23,286 nt of DNA from Acidobacteriota bacterium (lineage in GTDB: Bacteria; Acidobacteriota; Vicinamibacteria; Vicinamibacterales; 2-12-FULL-66-21), in NCBI GenBank assembly GCA_013362195.1, contig JABFWM010000080.1:1-23286 (forward strand), read 5' to 3'. The translations under genes and the position numbers were made by a program. The notes under the pieces are model-generated. The model was not told the DNA's origin. It worked only from the letters and a program-made list of their open reading frames with translations, and did no database searches. Below, in pieces: positions 7,807-15,608 of the stretch (position 1 is the first letter of the stretch; each line of letters begins with the position of its first letter).

Positions 7807-7827
7807 GGTGTCCTCGTCGCACGCGGC

Positions 7828-9159
7828 TCAGTAGCCGCCCGTGCTCCGACCGGTGCCGCGGCCTGGCTCGCCGCGGCGTCCGCTGTCGGCGCCTCCGCCC
7901 CGGCGCCCCGCGTCGGCCGAATCACCCGGCACGCTGACCCGCGCGCCCGGCGTGAGCCGCAGGTGACCGTCCGTGACGACCTCTTCTCCGCCCGACAGCC
8001 CTTCGGCAATGATCATCTCCTCGCCGACCTGCCGATCGATTTTCACGTTCCGCAGTTCGGCGGTGCGATCGGCCTTGATCACGTACACGTACTGGCCCTG
8101 CTGCGAGGTCTGCACGGCGGTCGCGGGCACGACGATCGCGCCGGGATCGTTGGTGAGCTGCAGCGAGACCTGGACGAACAGGCCCGGCCACAGCATGCGG
8201 CCCGGGTTCGGGAAGGTCGCCTTCAACTTGATCGTGCCGGTCGTCGGATCGACGGCGTTGTCGATGAACGTCACCTTGCCGACTTCCACTGCAATCGGCG
8301 GCGCCGGATCGCTCGCGTTCGACGGCTGGCCCGCCGTCGACGTCGGAGACGGCGTGGCCGCCGGACCGCCGGGCGGGACCGTCCCCGACTGCACGCGCGC
8401 TTCGACGGCCAGCGGGCGCTGCGCCTGGTAGCGGCGGATGTCCTGCAGGTAGCGGCCCGGCACCGAGAACGTCACGTACATCGGCGACATCTGATTGATG
8501 ACGACGAGCGGCGTCGCGTCGTTGGCGCGAACGAGATCGCCTTCGCGCAGGCTGAGCGATCCCGTGCGGCCCGAGATCGGCGCGCTGATGCGCGTGTATT
8601 GCAGGTTCAGCCGCGCGTTCTGCACCGTCGCGCGATCCGCTTGCAGCGTCGCCTGCAGCGCTTCGGCGCCGGCGGTCTGCGTCTCGTACTGATCGCGCGG
8701 GATGAGGCCGCGCTTGTAGAGATCTTCGTAGCGCGCGCGCTGCGACTGCGCGTTGTTCGCCGTCGCCGTGTCGCGCGCGAGCACCGCCTCCGCCTGCGCG
8801 AGCGCCGTCTCGAATGGACGCGGGTCAATCGTGAAGAGCAGCTGCCCTTTGGTGACTTCCTGCCCCTCCGAAAAATGCACCTGGCTCAGCTGACCCGTCA
8901 CCTGTGCACGAATCTGCACCGTCGACAACGCTTCGCCGGTACCGACCGCCGGCAGCGTCAGCGGAACGCTCTTGGCCACCGCTTTCGCGGTGACCACCGG
9001 AACCGTCCCGCCGCCGCCCCGCCCGCCGCGCCCGCCGCCCGCCCCTCGCCCGTCCGTCGTCGCGGCGCCGCCCGGACCGGCGTTTTTCTGTGAGGAGCAT
9101 GCCGCAAGGCATACGCCGAGCGCCGTGACAAACGCGACCGTCTGGAAATGGCTGGGCAT
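7828..9159 (-). CDS. RND efflux periplasmic adaptor lipoprotein (MdtA/AcrA-like)
   Basis: This 443-residue membrane-fusion protein links the pump to an outer-membrane channel. The signal peptide ends in a lipobox (CLAAC, lipidated Cys21). It is followed by a glycine/arginine-rich linker (about residues 25-50). The biotinyl-lipoyl halves (VTGQLSQVHFSEGQ and YTRISAPISGRTG) flank a coiled-coil hairpin rich in Ala and Gln, followed by barrel and membrane-proximal domains (IVVPATAVQT). Two unusual low-complexity parts are a Pro/Ser/Thr-rich insertion in the barrel region and a Gly/Arg-rich C-terminal tail. The ATG at 9159 is preferred because it places the signal peptide correctly; a TTG three codons upstream is possible. 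Neither has a good ribosome site. It is the first gene of the efflux pair. Confidence 0.92.
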   Translation of the reverse strand: MPSHFQTVAFVTALGVCLAACSSQKNAGPGGAATTDGRGAGGGRGGRGGGGTVPVVTAKAVAKSVPLTLPAVGTGEALSTVQIRAQVTGQLSQVHFSEGQEVTKGQLLFTIDPRPFETALAQAEAVLARDTATANNAQSQRARYEDLYKRGLIPRDQYETQTAGAEALQATLQADRATVQNARLNLQYTRISAPISGRTGSLSLREGDLVRANDATPLVVINQMSPMYVTFSVPGRYLQDIRRYQAQRPLAVEARVQSGTVPPGGPAATPSPTSTAGQPSNASDPAPPIAVEVGKVTFIDNAVDPTTGTIKLKATFPNPGRMLWPGLFVQVSLQLTNDPGAIVVPATAVQTSQQGQYVYVIKADRTAELRNVKIDRQVGEEMIIAEGLSGGEEVVTDGHLRLTPGARVSVPGDSADAGRRGGGADSGRRGEPGRGTGRSTGGY

Positions 9160-9225
9160 TCGGTACAAGGAGAGGCCTGTCTGTACGAGGACGACGGCCG
9201 CCCCGACGGTGTTTACCTGAATCCT

Positions 9226-9663
9226 CTATTTAATTGCCGAATAATCAGTTGGCTGCAGGAAACGCGATTCGGTCTTGACGCCGGTCAGCCCCTTCTCGCG
9301 TGTCTCGGTGCGTACCTTCTGCCACTCCGGATCGGCGTTGAACTCGGCCCAATGCTTCTTTGCCTCCTCCTGACTGGGGTGGGCCAGGATGTAGATGAGA
9401 GTGTTCGGCGTGTCGATCGGCGTCCAGTAGCCGATGCTCGTCATGCCGTGCCTGTCGAAAATGCGGCGCGTGTGATCGCGGAAGCGGGCGTTCAGCATGT
9501 CGAGCTGCGTGGCGTCTGGCACCGTGTAGGTGCGGAGCTCGAACACTCGCGTGCCTGTCTGCTGCTGCGCCATCACCACCTCGCGCGTCGACGCCTGGCC
9601 GATAAAGTAGCCGGTCAGCAGCAGCGCCGCGCCGACTGACATCCGTGTCACTGTCCTCGACAT
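9226..9663 (-). CDS. NIPSNAP-family protein with N-terminal export signal
   Basis: This 145-residue protein starts with a hydrophobic segment (VGAALLLTGYFIGQA, about residues 9-23), which may be a signal peptide or anchor. The rest is a NIPSNAP ferredoxin-like domain, recognised by VFELRTYTVP, the IFDRHGMTSIGYW segment, and the later EEAKKHWAEFNADPEW stretch. The biochemical role of NIPSNAP domains in bacteria is mostly unknown; many lie in sugar or aromatic catabolic loci. ATG 9663 is chosen because GGAGG precedes it by six bases. The same frame stays open far upstream, but that part is the N-terminal frame of the broken isomerase. It follows the isomerase by 92 bases and may be the last gene of the sugar block. 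Confidence 0.85.
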   Translation of the reverse strand: MSRTVTRMSVGAALLLTGYFIGQASTREVVMAQQQTGTRVFELRTYTVPDATQLDMLNARFRDHTRRIFDRHGMTSIGYWTPIDTPNTLIYILAHPSQEEAKKHWAEFNADPEWQKVRTETREKGLTGVKTESRFLQPTDYSAIK

Positions 9664-9704
9664 GAAGTCCTCCGCTTGTGAGTTTGTGAGTCTCGTGCTC
9701 ATCA

Positions 9705-9730
9705 CGCCGGCCGGGCCTTCCGACCCGGCG
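9705..9730. repeat. GCCGGG/CCCGGC hairpin of the dispersed family
   Basis: GCCGGG (9710-9715) can pair with CCCGGC (9724-9729); an alternative register pairs CGCCGG (9705-9710) with CCGGCG (9725-9730). It lies in the 92-base gap between the isomerase and NIPSNAP genes and has the same GGG..CCC style as the repeats at 1072, 4610, 10977 and 21464. Confidence 0.55.
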
Positions 9731-9755
9731 TTCCCGAACCTCTGACCGAGACTGT

Positions 9756-10929
9756 TCACGCGTACGACGATGCGCGTGACGTCGTCCTGGCGCCGCGCTC
9801 GGCGGTGATCCGTTCGAGATAGCCGCTCTCGCGGAACGCCTGCATCGGGTCGACGGGCAGTCCATGGGACGTGCGCCACTCGCGAATCGCGGGGCGCACG
9901 TCGGTCGCGAACGCGTCCTGCAGCAGCGACTCCGCCCGGACGAGATCGGTGTGCTGCTGCGCGTCGAGCAGCGCCGCATGGTCGACGATCGCCGCCTTCG
10001 CATACAGCTCCTGCGCGGTGGCCACCGTCTGCAGCATCGCCTCGATCTTCCCTTTGAGGTTGTGGCTCTGATCGACCATGTAGGCGATGTCGGCGCGGCG
10101 CCCCGTCTCGTACTCGAACAGCCGGATCTCGTGGAAGATCCGGAAGACCTGATAGGGATCGATCGACCCGAGCGTCAGATCGTCGTCGGCGTAGCGGCGG
10201 TCGTTGAAGTGGAAGCCGCCGAGCATGTCCTCGGCGAGCAGCCAGGCGACGATCTGCTCGATGTTCTGCGCCAGATAATGATGGCCGGTGTCGACGAGGA
10301 CGCGCGCGTGCGGACCGGCGGCGCGCGCGAGCAGGAGCGCCATGCCCCAGTCGGCGATGTCGGTGTGGTAGAACGCCGGCTCGAACGGCTTGTACTCGAC
10401 GAGCAGGCGCTGGCCGGGCGCGAGCGCGGCGTGGCTGGCCTGCAGCGATTCGATGAACCACGCGCGCCGCTGCCGGATGTTCTGCGTGCCCGGATAGTTG
10501 GAGCCGTCGGCGAACCACAGCGAGATGTCGCGGCTGCCGATCTCGCGCGCGATCGTCATGCTGTCCTCGACGTGCCGCCGCGCCGCGGCGCGGACGAGCG
10601 GATCGGGATTGCCGAACGATCCGAACTTGTACTCCTGATCCTGAAACAGGTTGGGATTGATCGATCCGGGCGGCGAGCCGCCTGACCTCCGCCGCGCTCG
10701 CGACGCCCTCCGGCAGGTCCCACAGGACGTGCAGCGCCAGCGTCGGACACGCGCCGGTGAGCGCGTGCACCTGCCCCGCGTCGCTGAACTTCTCGTCAAT
10801 CGTCGACGCCGCCGCCGCCTGAAGGAATTTCCCGAACCGCGTACCGGTGTTCGCGAATCCCCAGGACGGCAGTTCGATGCGCAGGCCGTCGAGAGCTGCG
10901 TGTATCAATTCCGCCCGGCGCGTCTGCAT
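9756..10929 (-). pseudogene. L-rhamnose isomerase (RhaI type), frameshifted
   Basis: The two halves lie in different frames. The N-terminal half starts at ATG 10929 (AAGGAG six bases upstream) and reads through P-S-W-G-F-A-N-T-G-T-R-F and LHVLWDLPEG to about 10675. The C-terminal half continues in another frame from GSINPNLFQDQEYKFGS to the stop at 9756. The second half keeps the isomerase landmarks EYKPFEPAFY, DTGHH, GGFHFNDRRYADDDL and DQSHN, the metal and substrate sites of the Pseudomonas stutzeri-type enzyme. At the junction (10665-10680) about seven to eight family residues are missing, so a deletion of roughly 20-23 bases (2 mod 3) is more likely than a single-base slip. The enzyme converts L-rhamnose to L-rhamnulose. 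Whether this is a real lesion or an assembly error cannot be told here. Conservation downstream suggests it is recent. Confidence 0.85.
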
Positions 10930-10976
10930 GGCCAGCTCCTTGTTCAAATCCGCGTCGCCGAATCCGTCACACGCGG

Positions 10977-11041
10977 GCCGGGTCCGTTGACCCGGCGCAC
11001 ACGCGATCGTCGCACGCCCGGGCGGGCCTGAAGACCCGCCC
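10977..11041. repeat. Two GGG..CCC hairpins between transporter and isomerase genes
   Basis: GCCGGGTC and GACCCGGC flank CGTT (10977-10996). A second hairpin at 11020-11041 pairs GGGCGGGCCT with AGACCCGCCC around GA, with one mismatch. Both belong to the dispersed family. They lie in the 168-base gap upstream of the isomerase and could trim or stabilise the transcript between transporter and enzyme genes. No promoter was recognised in this gap. Confidence 0.75.
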
Positions 11042-11068
11042 TGCACCCGTCATTGTCCGTCTGGGTCC

Positions 11069-11088
11069 GTGTCCATCCGTGGTGGATC
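11069..11088 (+). repeat. Dispersed ATCCGTGG element, copy 2
   Basis: It matches the word at 1823-1842 at 18 of 20 positions. Flanking GTCCGT words at 11054-11096 give the whole stretch a reiterated look. It directly abuts the stop codon of the permease/binding-protein fusion gene (11098). Confidence 0.55.
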
Positions 11089-11097
11089 GTCCGTGGC

Positions 11098-13164
11098 TCA
11101 GAAATCGTACCGATCGATATTCGTCTTGTTCATGAGGAGCGGCGCGCCGAGGACGATCTCGGATCCGCGCACCTCGATCGTGCCGAGCCGTCCCGCCTCG
11201 AGTGATGTCGCCCCCGCCGCGAACGCCTGCTGCACCAGCTTCGCGGCCGAGAGCACCGTGAGATACCCGAGGTCGCGCGTATTCCAGAGAATGACCGCCT
11301 GGACGACGCCGCCATGCACGTACGGCTTGTTGATGTTCGGCAGCGACAGGCCGATCACGTTCACGTCGCCGGCGCGGTTGGCCTGGCGCACCGCTTCGGC
11401 CGATCCCGGCACCGCGGGGGCGGAAATCGCCATGACCAGTTTCACGTTCGGGTACACGCGCAGGATGGTCTGCGTCTCCGCGAACGCCTTGTCACGATCG
11501 TCGTCGCTCGGCCGGATCGTCGCCAGCGTCAGGCCGGGATACTTCCCGGCGAGGCGCTTGCGGATATTGGCAATCCACTCGTTCTGGTTCGCCGCGCTCA
11601 GCGCGCCGGTGATGATCGCGAATTCGCCCCTGCCGCCGAGCAGCCGCGCCGCTTCGTCGGTCAGCGTGTTGGCAATCCCTTCGGGCGTGGCCTGGTTGAC
11701 GAAGAAGTCGCGCGCATCCGGTTCGGCGTCCGCATCCCAGGTCAGGACCTTGATGCCGCGCGTGCGGGCCTTGCGCAGCACCGACGAGATGCCGCCGCGG
11801 TTTTCGACGGCCACCGCGATCGCATCGACCTTGCGGGTGATCCAGTTTTCGACGAGCTCGTTCTGCCGCGCGGCATCGAGGCTGGTCGGCCCGTCCCAGA
11901 TCAATTCGACGTTCAAGTCGCGCGCCGCTTCCTCCGCACCGGCGCGGCAGCTGATGAAATAGGGGTCGCCCTTGGCCTTCGGCATCATCGCGATCACCGG
12001 ACGGTGCCCCGCGGGCGCCGGCGTATCCCGCGGCGACGGTTCCGCGCCGGCCGCCAGCGTGCGCGCACCGCTCGTCGACGACGCGAGCGACCGCACCAGC
12101 CACAGGTTGGTGCCGGCGACGATCAGCGATCCGGCAATCACGGCGGCGCACAGCACCGCCACCTGACTGTTTCTCACCTCGACGTCCTCCATCGCCGGCG
12201 CCGCCGATCGCGCGGGCGCCGTCATCCTGACACGATCGAGGCCGATCGTCACGAGCAGCAGCGTGCCGGTCAGCACGCCGGCCAGTTCCGACGGGAGCGC
12301 CGCGAGCTGCAGTCCGTTCCGCAGCACGCTGAGCGCGAGCAGGCCGAGGAGCGTGCCGCCGAGCGTCCCGCGCCCACCGAAGACCGATGTTCCCCCCAGC
12401 ACGACGGCGGTAATCGCATCGAGCTCGTACCCGGTGCCCGCGTCCGATCGCGCCTGTCCCATGTGCGCGACGTAGACGATGGCGGCGAGGCTGGCCACGA
12501 ATCCCGACAGCAGATAGAGGGCGCCGAGACGCCGCCGCACCGGAATCCCGGCGTAGCGCGCACCGGCCGGCGAAAAGCCGATCGCGTACACCGCGCGTCC
12601 GATGACCGACCGGTGCAGCAGGATCGCATACGCCGCGGCCACCACCGCGAAGATCGGCAGCTGCGCCGGGATCACGCCCCACAGATAGCCCTGCCCGAGC
12701 GCGAGGAACGAGGGCGGAAAATTCGTGTAGTTCACCGCCGCGTGCGTCAGCCCCTCGGCGATGCCCCGGAAGAGCGACAACGATCCCAGCGTGACGATGA
12801 GCGGCGGGATGCCGAGCCGGGACACGAGCGCGGCGTTCGCGGCGCCGCCGGCGGTGCCCACGGCGAGCGCAAGCGCCGCCGCCGCGCCGAGGCCCAGGCC
12901 CCACGCTCGCGACGCCGCGCCGAACACCACCGCTGCCAGGCCCATCATCGCGCCGACCGAGAGATCGATGCCGCCGCTGACGATCACCGGCGTCAGCGCG
13001 ACGGCGAGCAGCCCCAGTTCGACGCTGACGCGCAGCACCTCGAACGCGTTGCCGACGGTGAAGAACTGCGGCGCGACCGCCGCGAACACCGCGACTTCGG
13101 CGGCCAGCGCCAGCGCCAGGATCGATTCTCCGCTCGAGAGGCCGGGCGGCCGAAGGCGGATCAT
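11098..13164 (-). CDS. Sugar ABC transporter permease fused to its substrate-binding protein (rhamnose/AI-2-like, CUT2)
   Basis: One 688-codon frame without a stop encodes two transporter parts. Residues 1-313 are a ribose-type (RbsC/RhaP/LsrC) permease with the S-G-G-I-D-L-S-V-G-A signature (63-72) and the late GGTSVFGGRGT motif. Residues 332-357 form an extra membrane span, followed by an Ala/Pro/Ser linker. Residues 388-688 are a periplasmic sugar-binding domain resembling LsrB and RhaS (VIAMMPKAKGDPYF, KVLTWDADAEPDARDFFVNQ, closing NKTNIDRYDF). The span would place the binding domain in the periplasm, tethered to the channel. The ATG at 13164 overlaps the stop of the upstream permease (ATGA). 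ATGs at 12225 and 12192 could start a separate binding protein but lack convincing ribosome sites. With the rhamnose isomerase next door, L-rhamnose is the likeliest substrate. Confidence 0.88.
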   Translation of the reverse strand: MIRLRPPGLSSGESILALALAAEVAVFAAVAPQFFTVGNAFEVLRVSVELGLLAVALTPVIVSGGIDLSVGAMMGLAAVVFGAASRAWGLGLGAAAALALAVGTAGGAANAALVSRLGIPPLIVTLGSLSLFRGIAEGLTHAAVNYTNFPPSFLALGQGYLWGVIPAQLPIFAVVAAAYAILLHRSVIGRAVYAIGFSPAGARYAGIPVRRRLGALYLLSGFVASLAAIVYVAHMGQARSDAGTGYELDAITAVVLGGTSVFGGRGTLGGTLLGLLALSVLRNGLQLAALPSELAGVLTGTLLLVTIGLDRVRMTAPARSAAPAMEDVEVRNSQVAVLCAAVIAGSLIVAGTNLWLVRSLASSTSGARTLAAGAEPSPRDTPAPAGHRPVIAMMPKAKGDPYFISCRAGAEEAARDLNVELIWDGPTSLDAARQNELVENWITRKVDAIAVAVENRGGISSVLRKARTRGIKVLTWDADAEPDARDFFVNQATPEGIANTLTDEAARLLGGRGEFAIITGALSAANQNEWIANIRKRLAGKYPGLTLATIRPSDDDRDKAFAETQTILRVYPNVKLVMAISAPAVPGSAEAVRQANRAGDVNVIGLSLPNINKPYVHGGVVQAVILWNTRDLGYLTVLSAAKLVQQAFAAGATSLEAGRLGTIEVRGSEIVLGAPLLMNKTNIDRYDF

Positions 13165-14120
13165 GACGGCTGCACCGCCGCGCGCGACAGCCCCGGCTGC
13201 CGGCGCCGCAGCCGCCACGCGTCGAGCGCGACCGCGGCGAGAATGATTGCGCCCTGAATCGCGCGCTCCCAGTACGCGCTCACCCCGAGAAACACCAGCG
13301 CGGGCCCGACGATCGCCAGCAGCGCCACGCCGAGCAGCGTGCCGGTCATGGTGCCACGCCCGCCGCGGATAGCGGTGCCGCCGACCACGACCGCCGCGAT
13401 CACTTTCATCTCGAGGCCGATGCCGGCGTTGCTGGGCACCTGGTTGAACCGCACGTCGTTGACGATCGCGGCGAGGCCGGTCAGCGCGCCCGCGATCGTG
13501 AACACCGCCGCCTTGACGCCAGCCACGTCGAACCCGGCGAGCCTGGCGGCGTCGGGGTCGGATCCCGTGGCATACACGGCGCGCCCCGCGGCGACGTGCC
13601 GCAACCCATACGCCAGCGCCGCCTGCAGCAGCGCCGCGATCCCGCACGCGACGATCGGGTACGACGACTGCGAGAGTCCGAACCACTGAAAGCTGTCCGG
13701 CAGGTCCTGCACCCACGCGCCTTGCGTCGCCCAGCGCAGCCCGTCGCGCAGCGCGACCATCGTCGCGAGCGTGACGACAATCGACGGGAGCGCCGCGTAC
13801 GCCACGAGCGCCCCGTTCAGCGCGCCGAGCAGCGCCCCCGCCGCACACGTCGCCACGATGGTGATCGCCATTGGTGCGCCGGCGAGCGCGGTGACGCCCG
13901 CCACGACGCCGCAGATTGCGAACACCGAGCCGACGGAAATGTCGATCTCGCCCGTGAGCAGGACGAGCGTCGCCCCGAGCGCCACGATCAGCACCGGGAC
14001 GTTGCCGAGGAGGACGTCGATCAGGTTCTCGCGGCTGAAGAAGCCGGGCGCCGCGATGGCCAGCAGGGCGCACACCGCCGCGAGCGCCGCCAGGAGCGAG
14101 CCGGTCCGGCGATCAGCCAA
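13161..14120 (-). CDS. Sugar ABC transporter permease (RhaP/LsrC-like)
   Basis: This 319-residue permease is of the ribose/rhamnose (CUT2) class. The T-G-E-I-D-I-S-V-G-S motif lies at about residues 56-65, several hydrophobic helices follow, and GGTAIRGGRGTMTG is the conserved C-terminal cytoplasmic loop. It should pair with the permease half of the next gene to make a heterodimeric channel. The start is TTG 14120, inside the ATPase stop region (8-base overlap), with GGAG seven bases upstream. No ATG gives a full first helix. The end overlaps the fusion gene by four bases. The gene order ATPase-permease-permease/binding protein resembles rha and lsr operons. Confidence 0.92.
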   Translation of the reverse strand: MADRRTGSLLAALAAVCALLAIAAPGFFSRENLIDVLLGNVPVLIVALGATLVLLTGEIDISVGSVFAICGVVAGVTALAGAPMAITIVATCAAGALLGALNGALVAYAALPSIVVTLATMVALRDGLRWATQGAWVQDLPDSFQWFGLSQSSYPIVACGIAALLQAALAYGLRHVAAGRAVYATGSDPDAARLAGFDVAGVKAAVFTIAGALTGLAAIVNDVRFNQVPSNAGIGLEMKVIAAVVVGGTAIRGGRGTMTGTLLGVALLAIVGPALVFLGVSAYWERAIQGAIILAAVALDAWRLRRRQPGLSRAAVQPS

Positions 14121-15603
14121 GGGCGAGCTCCAGCAGCAGGTCCTGCGTGGCCTCGGCCCGCGGCACGATGCTGCGGATGGTGCCGGCGCGCATCACCGCG
14201 ATGCGGTCGCTCATGCCGAGCAGCTCCGGCATGTCCGACGAGATCATCACGATCGCGAGGCCGCGGGCGGCGAGCGAGCCCATGAGCGCATGAATCTCCG
14301 CCTTCGAGCCGACGTCGACGCCCTGCGTCGGCTCGTCGAGGATGAGCACCGCCGGACGGGTCGCCAGCCACCGCGCGAGCGCGACTTTCTGTTGGTTGCC
14401 CCCCGACAGCGAGCCGACCGGCGCGTCCACCGATTCGGCCTTGATGCGGAGATCGGAGACATACCGCGACGCGGACGACCGCTCCGCGCGGTGGTCGATC
14501 ATGCCGGCGCGCGCCACGGCCGGCAGGCTCGCGAGGCTCGCATTCGCGACAATCGACATCTCGAGGACGACCCCGTGGTGCCGGCGATCTTCGGGAACGT
14601 AGCCGATGCCGTGCGCGATCGCGTCCGCCGGCGAGGCGATGCGAACGTCGCTGCCATTGACGCGAATCCCCCCGCCGTCGGCGGGCCGCAGGCCGAACAG
14701 CACCTCGGCGAGCTCGGTGCGGCCCGACCCGACCAGGCCGCCGAGCCCGAGGATCTCTCCCCGTCGCACGCCGAACGTGACGTCGTGCACGCCGCTCGGC
14801 CGATGCGAGAGCCCGCGCACCTCGAGCACGACGTCGCCCATCGCCACGTCCCGTTTCGGAAACACCGTCGACAGGTCGCGGCCGACCATCAGCCGTATCA
14901 GGCGTGCGCGATCGAGCGATGCGGTCGGCCACGTGCCCAGGCTCTCGCCGTCCCGCAGCACCGTCACGCGATCCGCGCTCGCGAACACCTCCTCGAGACG
15001 ATGGGAGATGTAGACGACGCCGGCGCCGCGCTCGCGCAGCCTGGCAATCGCGCCGAACAGCCGCTCGACTTCGCGATCGGTGAGCGCCGCCGTCGGCTCG
15101 TCCATGATCACGATGCGCGCGTCGGCTCCCATCGCGCGCGCGATCTCGACGATCTGCTGCTCGGGCATGCTGAGCGTCTCGACGTCGCGATCGGGGTCGA
15201 TGGACGCGCCGGCGCTGGCGAGCAGGTCCCGGGCGCGGCGGCGCCGCGACGCCCAGTCGATGCGGCGCCAGACGCGCGCCGACTCGAACGTCAGGGCGAT
15301 GTTCTCGGCGACGGTGAGGTGCGGGAAGAGCGCCGGCTGCTGATAGATGGCCGCGATGCCGAGCGCGCGCGCCGCATGCGGATCCATGTGCGCGACGCGC
15401 TGCCCGGCCACCTCGATGGTACCGGCGTCCGGCGCGACGGCGCCGGTCATGATCTTGATGAGCGTCGACTTGCCGGCGCCGTTCTCGCCGACGAGCGCAT
15501 GAACTTCGCCGGCGCGGAGATCGACGGACACCCCCCGCAGCGCGCGCACGCCGGCGTACGACTTGGTGATGGAGTCGGCCTGCAGGAGCACCGGCGCCGG
15601 CAT
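14113..15603 (-). CDS. Sugar ABC transporter ATP-binding protein, two-domain (RhaT/LsrA/RbsA-like)
   Basis: This 496-residue cytoplasmic ATPase has two nucleotide-binding domains in tandem and powers monosaccharide import. The first domain has Walker A GENGAGKS (39-46), a degenerate signature LSMPEQQ and Walker B IVIMDEP. The second has a degenerate P-loop (GGLVGSGRTE), the full signature LSGGNQQK and Walker B LILDEPTQG. This asymmetry is normal for the CUT2 class. ATG 15603 is only five bases after the esterase stop (15609-15611), with no clear ribosome site, so translational coupling is likely. The same frame is open through the esterase gene as a shadow. Its two partner permeases follow directly. 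Confidence 0.94.
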   Translation of the reverse strand: MPAPVLLQADSITKSYAGVRALRGVSVDLRAGEVHALVGENGAGKSTLIKIMTGAVAPDAGTIEVAGQRVAHMDPHAARALGIAAIYQQPALFPHLTVAENIALTFESARVWRRIDWASRRRRARDLLASAGASIDPDRDVETLSMPEQQIVEIARAMGADARIVIMDEPTAALTDREVERLFGAIARLRERGAGVVYISHRLEEVFASADRVTVLRDGESLGTWPTASLDRARLIRLMVGRDLSTVFPKRDVAMGDVVLEVRGLSHRPSGVHDVTFGVRRGEILGLGGLVGSGRTELAEVLFGLRPADGGGIRVNGSDVRIASPADAIAHGIGYVPEDRRHHGVVLEMSIVANASLASLPAVARAGMIDHRAERSSASRYVSDLRIKAESVDAPVGSLSGGNQQKVALARWLATRPAVLILDEPTQGVDVGSKAEIHALMGSLAARGLAIVMISSDMPELLGMSDRIAVMRAGTIRSIVPRAEATQDLLLELALG

Positions 15604-15608
15604 CGCGC

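Noticed and set aside
5119..9093. A 1324-codon plus-strand open frame
   Set aside because: It is antisense to the RND permease and adaptor genes, and its translation is an Arg/Asp/His-rich low-complexity sequence typical of the shadow of a GC-rich gene.
10660..10690. Programmed frameshift in the rhamnose isomerase
   Set aside because: Family residues are missing at the junction, so a small deletion explains it better; no slippery sequence was recognised.
12190..12225. Separate start for the sugar-binding protein at ATG 12225 or 12192
   Set aside because: No stop codon separates it from the permease, neither ATG has a convincing ribosome site, and the following segment is an internal membrane span rather than a cleavable signal peptide. 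An internal start is not excluded.
11314..13257. A 647-codon plus-strand open frame
   Set aside because: It lies opposite the permease/receptor fusion, is arginine-rich, has no domain I recognise, and is explained by GC bias at third positions.
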